DNA of 64,000 nucleotides, from assembly GCF_050632745.1 (NCBI RefSeq), contig NZ_JBODSD010000001.1:434001-498000 (forward strand), given 5' to 3'. The translations under genes and the position numbers were made by a program. Positions 58,639-64,000 of the stretch are shown one piece after another. Under the pieces are notes generated by a model that had not been told where the DNA came from, ran no database searches, and saw nothing but the letters and a program-made list of their open reading frames with translations. Every line of letters starts with the position of its first letter. Positions within the stretch are counted from its first letter, which is position 1. This stretch comes from Mumia sp050632745 (GTDB taxonomy: Bacteria > Actinomycetota > Actinomycetes > Propionibacteriales > Nocardioidaceae).

Positions 58639-59547
58639 TCAGCGCACGAGGACGTGCTCGGCGATGAGGTCGATGGTGCGGTGGTAGGTCTCGTGGCGGG
58701 CCGGGATGTCGACGATGACCTCGCTGACGCCGAGCTCGGCGATCCGGGCGAGCTGTTCGCGCGCCTCGGCCTTCTCGAGCCGGGGCCGGCGGAGCTCGCC
58801 GCGGTGCGGGATCGGCGGTCGTGGCGCGCCGTCCTCGACCGGGTGCACGAGCCAGCGCGCGACGATGGCCGGGCACGGCGTGCCGGCCTCGTCGGCGAGC
58901 CCGCGGAGCTGGGCGACCTTCGCCTCCAGCTGCTCGATCGTGCCCTGCCCCGGCGCCCAGCCGGCACCGTGCTCGAGCGCGCGGCGCATCGAGCGAGGGC
59001 CGTCGCCGCCGACGAGCACGGGCAGGGGCTGCTGAACGGGGCGGGTCAGGGGGCACAGGTCGCGGAAGCGGACCCACGCGCCCTCGTACGACGCGACGTC
59101 CTGCTCCCACAGCACGCGCATGGCCTGCAGGTACTCGTCCGTCCGCCGCCCACGCTCCTCGAACGGGACGCCGAGCGCCTCGAACTCGCCGCGGACGTGG
59201 CCGACACCGACGCCGAGGACGACCCGGCCGCCCGAGAGCCGGTCGACCGTCGCCACCTCCTTGGCGGCGACGACGGGGTTGCGGTACGGCGTCACGAGCA
59301 CGTTGGTGCCGAGGCGGACGCGCTCGGTGACCGCGGCTACGTGACCGAGCAGCGGGAAGACGTCGAGGTACGCGTTGCCGAAGACGTCGGCCTGCTCCTG
59401 CGGGATCGCGACGTGGTCGCCGAACCACAGGCTGTCGAACCCGGCCTCCTCGGCGTGCCGGCAGACCTCGGCGACGACCGCGCCGTCGAACCAGCGCGCG
59501 TAGTTCGGCGGTGCCAACCCGACCTTCATCCGCGGACCATCCGTCAT
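58639..59547 (-). CDS. LLM-class F420/flavin-dependent oxidoreductase
   Basis: The 302-residue luciferase-like protein has GFDSLWFGDHVAIPQEQADVF, RLGTNVLVTPYRNPVVAAKEVATVD and GRVVLGVGVGHVRGEFEALG. It is the third LLM enzyme in the window. ATG 59547 overlaps the SDR stop by four bases, so the two oxidoreductases are coupled. A redox step on the carbon skeleton alongside the thiolase is likely; the cofactor (F420 or FMN) cannot be settled from sequence alone. Confidence 0.87.
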   Translation of the reverse strand: MTDGPRMKVGLAPPNYARWFDGAVVAEVCRHAEEAGFDSLWFGDHVAIPQEQADVFGNAYLDVFPLLGHVAAVTERVRLGTNVLVTPYRNPVVAAKEVATVDRLSGGRVVLGVGVGHVRGEFEALGVPFEERGRRTDEYLQAMRVLWEQDVASYEGAWVRFRDLCPLTRPVQQPLPVLVGGDGPRSMRRALEHGAGWAPGQGTIEQLEAKVAQLRGLADEAGTPCPAIVARWLVHPVEDGAPRPPIPHRGELRRPRLEKAEAREQLARIAELGVSEVIVDIPARHETYHRTIDLIAEHVLVR

Positions 59548-60311
59548 GAACGGCCTCCCCGGTCGTGCTGTGCGCCACCGTCGACGACGAGGACCGCACC
59601 GGTGACCCAGGCGGACTCGTCCGCCAGGAGGAACGACACCGCGGCCGCGACGTCCTCGGGTGTCCCGAGGCGGGCGAGCGGGACCCGCGCCGTCAGCGCC
59701 GTACGGTCGCCGGCGGGGATGTGGTCGGCCATCTCGGTCGCGATCAGGCCCGGTGCGACCGCGTTGACGCGGACCCGCGGGGCGAGCTCGACCGCCAGCT
59801 CGCGGGTGAGGTGGGTCAGCGCCGCCTTCGTCGCGTTGTAGTAGCCGGTGTTCGGCGACACGACGAGCCCGCCGATCGAGGTGACGTTGACGATCGCGCC
59901 GCCGCCCTCCCGCATCCCGGCCTCGTACGCCAGTCGCGACCACCACAGCGGCGCCCACAGGTTGACCTCGGCCATCTTCGCGGCCGCCGAGGCCTCGACG
60001 TCGAGGGTCGGTCCCCACTGCGGGTTGACCGCGACGTTGTTCACCAGGAGGTCGACCCGGCCGTGAGCCTCGGCGGTCGCCCGGACGCAGGCCGTCGCGG
60101 CCTCGGGGTCGGCGGCGTGGCAGACGACGGGCGTACAGCGCTCGCCGAGCTCCTCCGCGGCGGCGGCGAGGGCGTCGTGCTTGCGGCCGGTGATCGTCAC
60201 GTGCGCTCCGGCGTCCACGAGCCGGCGCGCGACCGCCCGGCCGATCCCACGCGAGCCGCCGGTGACGATCGCGACCCGCCCCGCGTGCTCGTCCGTGGTG
60301 TGCTCGGCCAC
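59544..60311 (-). CDS. SDR-family oxidoreductase
   Basis: The 255-residue classical short-chain dehydrogenase has VTGGSRGIGRAVA, NNVAVNP, the catalytic SIGGLVVSPNTGYYNATKAAL (Ser, Tyr, Lys) and the C-terminal WVTGAVLVVDGG. ITGRK after the second strand suggests NADP preference. GTG 60311 lies three bases after the thiolase stop. It probably acts on a hydroxy or keto intermediate in the O11 minus-strand operon. Confidence 0.88.
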   Translation of the reverse strand: MAEHTTDEHAGRVAIVTGGSRGIGRAVARRLVDAGAHVTITGRKHDALAAAAEELGERCTPVVCHAADPEAATACVRATAEAHGRVDLLVNNVAVNPQWGPTLDVEASAAAKMAEVNLWAPLWWSRLAYEAGMREGGGAIVNVTSIGGLVVSPNTGYYNATKAALTHLTRELAVELAPRVRVNAVAPGLIATEMADHIPAGDRTALTARVPLARLGTPEDVAAAVSFLLADESAWVTGAVLVVDGGAQHDRGGRS

Positions 60312-60314
60312 CGC

Positions 60315-61490
60315 TCAGTCCAGGAGCTCGACGATGGTGGCGTTCGCCATCCCGCCGCCCTCGCACATGGTCTGCAGGCCGTACCGCGTGCCGGTCCGTC
60401 GCAGGTGGTGCACGAGGGTCGTCATGATCCGCGCCCCAGAAGCCCCCAACGGGTGGCCGAGGGCGATCGCGCCGCCGTTGGGGTTGAGCGCGTCGAGGTC
60501 GGCTCCGGTCTCGGCCAGCCAGGCGAGGGGGACGGGGGCGAACGCCTCGTTGACCTCGAAGCAGCCGATGTCGCCGACACCGAGGCCCGATCGCGCCAGC
60601 GCCTTGCGGGTCGCCGGGATCGGGGCACCGAGCATCATCACGGGATCGTCGCCGGCGACCACGCTCGTGTGGATGCGGGCCATCGGCGTCAGGCCGAGCT
60701 CGGCGGCCTTGGCCGGTGTCGCGAGCAGGAGCGCCGCGGCGCCGTCGCTGATCTGCGAGGCGTTGCCCGCGTGGATCACGCCGTCGGGCTTGAACGCCGG
60801 GCGGATCGCGCCGAGCGACGCGAGCGTGCCGCCGAGCCGGATCCCCTCGTCAGCGGTCACGGGGTCGCCGGGCGGGGCCACGGGCGCGATCTCGTCGTCG
60901 AACACGCCCCCGGCGGCAGCCTTCGCGGCCAGCTCGTGGGACCGCAGCGAGAACTCGTCGAGCCGGGTCCGCGACAGGCTCCACCGCTCGGCCATCATCT
61001 CGGCGCCGATGCCCTGGTTGAAGTGCTCGACGCCGTACCGCTCGCGCATCGCCGCCGACATCGGCTCTCCGAGGCCGTCACCGAGGGTGGCCCCGATCGG
61101 CACCCGCGACATCATCTCGACGCCGCCGGCGACGACCAGGTCGTACTGGCCGGCGACCAGCCCGGCCGCCGCGAAGTGCACCGCCTGCTGCGACGAGCCG
61201 CACTGGCGGTCGAGGGTCGTGGCCGGGACGGACTCGGGCCAGCCGGCGGACAGGACGGCGTTGCGCCCGATGTTGAGGCCCTGCTCTCCGACCTGGTGGA
61301 CGCATCCCCAGACGACGTCGTCGACCTCGGCCGGGTCGATCCCTGTCCGCTCCTGCAGCGCTGTCAGCACGTGCGCGGACAGGTCGATGGCATGCGTGCC
61401 GGAGAGCCCGCCGCCCCGCCGCCCGACGGGCGTACGGACGGCGGCGACGACAACGGCGTCGCGGTCGGCGGGGGTCGGGGTGGAGGTCAT
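60315..61490 (-). CDS. Thiolase (acetyl-CoA C-acyltransferase)
   Basis: The 391-residue enzyme has Cys97 in LDRQCGSSQQAVHFAAAG, VNEAFAPVPLAW, GHPLGASGARI with the catalytic His and CEGGGMANA with the second Cys. It is the second thiolase in the window and belongs to a different subgroup from the one at 48015. ATG 61490 follows GAGGAGCGG; GTG 61493 is possible. It leads the minus-strand operon divergent from a ligase/CaiB operon around O11. Confidence 0.92.
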   Translation of the reverse strand: MTSTPTPADRDAVVVAAVRTPVGRRGGGLSGTHAIDLSAHVLTALQERTGIDPAEVDDVVWGCVHQVGEQGLNIGRNAVLSAGWPESVPATTLDRQCGSSQQAVHFAAAGLVAGQYDLVVAGGVEMMSRVPIGATLGDGLGEPMSAAMRERYGVEHFNQGIGAEMMAERWSLSRTRLDEFSLRSHELAAKAAAGGVFDDEIAPVAPPGDPVTADEGIRLGGTLASLGAIRPAFKPDGVIHAGNASQISDGAAALLLATPAKAAELGLTPMARIHTSVVAGDDPVMMLGAPIPATRKALARSGLGVGDIGCFEVNEAFAPVPLAWLAETGADLDALNPNGGAIALGHPLGASGARIMTTLVHHLRRTGTRYGLQTMCEGGGMANATIVELLD

Positions 61491-61573
61491 CACCGCTCCT
61501 CGTTCCTCGGTCGATCGGGGGTCTTGCGCGGCCGCTCGGGCCTAGCCCAGCAGGTCGTGTTGCGGTAGCGTAA

Positions 61574-61600
61574 CCCACCAACTGGTCGGTCTGGTAGGGA
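61574..61600. promoter_or_regulatory. Regulon operator O11 (CCCACC-AACT-GGTCGG), divergent promoter
   Basis: Operator at 61574-61589 between starts at 61490 (minus) and 61607 (plus). TAGGGA at 61595-61600 ends six bases before GTG 61607, so the ligase mRNA may be leaderless; the same bases also look like a ribosome site (GGGAGA). Confidence 0.62.
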
Positions 61601-61606
61601 GACGAT

Positions 61607-63187
61607 GTGACGAACACCGAGGCGGGCATCCTGCCCGCGAGGCTGGCGCAGCGGGTCGAGGCGGACCCTGGCGCGCACCTGGCCGGGATCGACGGCGCAT
61701 GGATCACGGTCGAGGAGGTCCAGGACGCCGCACGACGGCTGGCGTACGGGCTCCACAGGCTCGGCGTACGGCCGGGAGACCGGGTCGCGTCGATCATGGC
61801 GAACCGGCGGGAGGCGGTCGACCTCTTCTTCGCCTGCGCCGAGCTGGGAGCCGTCCAGGTGCCCCTCAACGTCTTCCTGAAGGGCGAGTTCCTGCGCTAC
61901 CAGATCGCCGACTCCGACCCGTCGGTGCTGATCGTCGACGAGGAGGCCTTCGACGCCACCAAGAAGCTGATCGCCGCCTCCGGCCTCACCACCACGCTGA
62001 TCGCGCTCGACCAGGGCGACGGGAGCGCACCGCGGCTCGCCGACCTCTACGTCGTGGGGGAGCGTGCGTGGGAGGAGCCGACGCCCGACTCGCTGCTCAG
62101 CATCCTCTACACGTCCGGCACGACCGGGCTCCCCAAGGGCTGCATGATCGACCAGGGCTACTTCCTGCACATGCCGAAGGCCCACATGATGTTCGACTGG
62201 TTCAAGCCGGCCGACACGTCGATCACGACGCTTCCGCTCTACCACGGCTTCGGCCTGAGCTCGCTCATGGACGCGCTGGTCGCCGGGTGCCGCGTGGACT
62301 TCGAGTCGACGTTCAGCGCCTCGACGCTGATCTCGCGAGCCCGCGAGGTCGGGGCGACCCAGCTCTGGGCCGTCGGCGCGATCGGGGCGGCACTGCTCGC
62401 GACGCCTCCGTCGGACGCCGACCGGGACCACACGATCGAGCGGGCCGTCTTCATCCCGATGGCGCCGCAGGCGCAGCACGCGTTCGAGGAGCGGTTCGGC
62501 GTCGACGTCCTGGCGGAAGGCTACGGGCAGACCGAGGTGCTGCCCGCGACGATGGGTGGCGTCCGCCCCGGCCGGGACCAGCCCAGCTGCGGCAAGGCAC
62601 TCCCTTGGCTCGACGTCCAGGTCGTGGACGACGACGACCGTGTCCTTCCCTCCGGGGAGTCCGGCGAGATCGTCGTTCGCCCGCGCGAGCCGCACTCGAT
62701 CTTCTCCGGCTACTGGCGCAAGGAGGAGGCGACGCTCGAGGCGTGGCGCAACCTGTGGCACCACACCGGCGACATGGGCCGCTTCGACGACGAGGGGATG
62801 CTGTACTTCGTCGACCGCAAGAAGGATGCGTTGCGCCGACGCGGCGAGAACGTGTCGTCGGTCGAGCTGGAGGTCGCGCTGGTCCAGCACCCGGGCGTCG
62901 CGCAGGTCGCCGTGCACGCCGTGCCGTCGGAGCTGTCCGAGGACGAGATCAAGGCGTGCCTGGTGCTCGAGGACGGGTACGCCCTCGACCCGGCGGAGAT
63001 GTTCGGCTACTTCCGCGAGCACCTGCCGTACTACGCGATCCCGCGATACGTCGAGGTGATCGACGCGCTGCCGGTGAATGCGATGGGGCGGATCCTCAAG
63101 CACAAGCTGCGCGCCGACTGGGACACCCCCGAGACCGTGGACTTCCTCGCGCTCGGGCTGACGGTGAGCAGGAGCGAGCGCCGATGA
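61607..63187 (+). CDS. Acyl-CoA synthetase (AMP-forming, ANL superfamily)
   Basis: The 526-residue enzyme has SILYTSGTTGLPKGCMID, AEGYGQTEVLPATMGG, WHHTGDMGRFDDEGMLYF, DRKKDALRRRGENVSSVELE and the C-terminal NAMGRILKHKL with the catalytic Lys region. The Arg-Arg-Arg-Gly-Glu-Asn hinge is typical of carnitine/crotonobetaine-CoA ligase-like enzymes (CaiC group). Its stop overlaps the CaiB-like gene by four bases, which fits a ligase/racemase or ligase/transferase pair. Confidence 0.9.
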   Translation: MTNTEAGILPARLAQRVEADPGAHLAGIDGAWITVEEVQDAARRLAYGLHRLGVRPGDRVASIMANRREAVDLFFACAELGAVQVPLNVFLKGEFLRYQIADSDPSVLIVDEEAFDATKKLIAASGLTTTLIALDQGDGSAPRLADLYVVGERAWEEPTPDSLLSILYTSGTTGLPKGCMIDQGYFLHMPKAHMMFDWFKPADTSITTLPLYHGFGLSSLMDALVAGCRVDFESTFSASTLISRAREVGATQLWAVGAIGAALLATPPSDADRDHTIERAVFIPMAPQAQHAFEERFGVDVLAEGYGQTEVLPATMGGVRPGRDQPSCGKALPWLDVQVVDDDDRVLPSGESGEIVVRPREPHSIFSGYWRKEEATLEAWRNLWHHTGDMGRFDDEGMLYFVDRKKDALRRRGENVSSVELEVALVQHPGVAQVAVHAVPSELSEDEIKACLVLEDGYALDPAEMFGYFREHLPYYAIPRYVEVIDALPVNAMGRILKHKLRADWDTPETVDFLALGLTVSRSERR

Positions 63188-64000
63188 GCGACGGACGCAG
63201 CGGCCCGCTGGCGGGCGTGAAGGTGCTGGAGATCCAGGGTCTCGGCCCCGGCCCGTTCGCCGGGATGATCCTGAGCGACTACGGCGCCGACGTGGTGCGG
63301 GTCGACCGGGTCGAGAACGTTGCCCCGGGGCGCGAGGGACCCGCCCCCGTCGACGTGCTCGGACGCGGGCGGCGCTCGATCGGGGTCAACCTGAAGAGCC
63401 CCGAGGGCGTCGCTCTCGTGCTGGAGCTGGTCGAGCAGGCCGACGTCCTGATCGAGGGGTTCCGGCCCGGAGTGATGGAGCGCCTCGGCCTCGGCCCCGA
63501 CACGTGCCTCGAGCGGAACCCACGGCTCGTGTACGGCCGGGTGACCGGCTACGGCCAGGAGGGTCCGTGGGCCCCGTACGCCGGGCACGACATCAACTAC
63601 ATCGCGCTGTCGGGCGCCCTGTGGTCGATCGGTCGCGACGGCGAGGCACCCGTGCCCCCGCTCACGTACGTGGGCGACTTCGGCGCCGGCGGCATGTTCC
63701 TCGCGCTCGGTGTCTGCGCCGCCCTGGCCGAGCGGGCGACGTCCGGCCGTGGACAGGTCGTCGACGCGGCGATGATCGACGGCTCCGCGGTGCTCGGCGG
63801 GTTCCTGTACGGGATGCGTGCCGCGGGGATGTGGGGCGAGGAGCGTGGCAAGAACCTCCTCGACACCGGCACCCCGTACTACGAGACGTACGAGACCGCC
63901 GACGGGCGCTGGGTCGCGGTGGGGGCGATGGAGCCGAAGTTCTTCGCCAACCTCGTCACGACGCTCGGGCTCACGTTCGATCCGCGGGACCAGGACGACG
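63184..64000 (+). CDS. CaiB/BaiF family protein, alpha-methylacyl-CoA racemase-like, 3' end outside window
   Basis: The 272 visible codons run off the right edge. The N-terminus LAGVKVLEIQGLGPGPFAGMILSDYG and RRSIGVNLKSPEG define the type III CoA-transferase family. GHDINYIALSGAL (His135) and YVGDFGAGG (Asp165), 30 residues apart, match the catalytic His/Asp pair of AMACR/Mcr rather than a transferase Asp. It therefore probably epimerises 2-methylacyl-CoA so that branched chains can enter beta-oxidation. ATG 63184 overlaps the ligase stop. Confidence 0.85.
   Translation, partial: MSDGRSGPLAGVKVLEIQGLGPGPFAGMILSDYGADVVRVDRVENVAPGREGPAPVDVLGRGRRSIGVNLKSPEGVALVLELVEQADVLIEGFRPGVMERLGLGPDTCLERNPRLVYGRVTGYGQEGPWAPYAGHDINYIALSGALWSIGRDGEAPVPPLTYVGDFGAGGMFLALGVCAALAERATSGRGQVVDAAMIDGSAVLGGFLYGMRAAGMWGEERGKNLLDTGTPYYETYETADGRWVAVGAMEPKFFANLVTTLGLTFDPRDQDD

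Noticed and set aside
1..64000. CRISPR arrays, tRNA/rRNA genes, integrase or attachment sites
   Set aside because: No regularly spaced repeats, cloverleaf-like or rRNA-like stretches, or recombinase genes were recognised on either strand. The 11 dispersed 16-mers are irregularly spaced and tied to promoters, not an array.

Overview
The window is GC-rich, densely packed DNA with ATGA/GTGA gene overlaps, GTG starts, several apparently leaderless starts, F420/flavin LLM oxidoreductases, PucR and TetR regulators and many acyl-CoA enzymes. This fits the chromosome of an Actinomycetota member; a Nocardioides- or Rhodococcus/Mycobacterium-like degrader is my inference. I see no rRNA, tRNA, CRISPR array, IS element or phage gene. 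There are 62 supported genes, two of them cut by the window edges.

Layout. 1-3.1 kb: a dihydrofolate-reductase-like gene (partial), a drug-type MFS exporter, and a small unknown gene divergent from an HTH regulator. 3.1-6.8 kb: an unknown gene, a two-in-one TetR regulator and a PucR regulator. 7.0-20.7 kb: one long co-directional array of a lipoprotein-dependent oligopeptide-type ABC importer, two almost identical alpha/beta hydrolases, an MFS exporter, two amidohydrolase-fold proteins (one lacking catalytic residues), a Rieske ferredoxin, a stand-alone NuoF-like flavoprotein, a P450-type ferredoxin and an EthD-like protein. 20.7-30.5 kb: thioesterase, acyl-CoA ligase, APH-type kinase, CrtC/AttH-like protein, MBL hydrolase, Rieske oxygenase, an unknown protein, MFS and an FMN split-barrel protein. 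30.6-38.2 kb: a branched-chain-type (Liv) ABC importer with a fused permease-ATPase, a GntR regulator, a crotonase and an LLM oxidoreductase. 38.3-64 kb: repeated beta-oxidation sets with two paired acyl-CoA dehydrogenases plus a single one, acyl-CoA ligases, thiolases, SDRs, MaoC hydratase, crotonases, a class I CoA-transferase-like pair, NTF2-fold proteins and an AMACR-like CaiB protein.

How it works together. The parts list reads as an uptake and catabolic island: importers bring in an organic compound, hydrolases, a Rieske oxygenase and redox proteins open or modify it, ligases make CoA thioesters, and paired dehydrogenases, hydratases, dehydrogenases and thiolases shorten the chain. Steroid, terpenoid, cyclic or branched acids are plausible, but the sequence does not name the substrate.

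The strongest regulatory signal is a 16-bp palindrome, approximately CCAACC-N4-GGTTGG, found at 11 sites. Every site lies in a promoter position before one of these transcription units, so most of the island looks like a single regulon. A second, AT-rich palindrome class sits at the Liv transporter and at the 38.2 kb divergent promoter, near the GntR gene.
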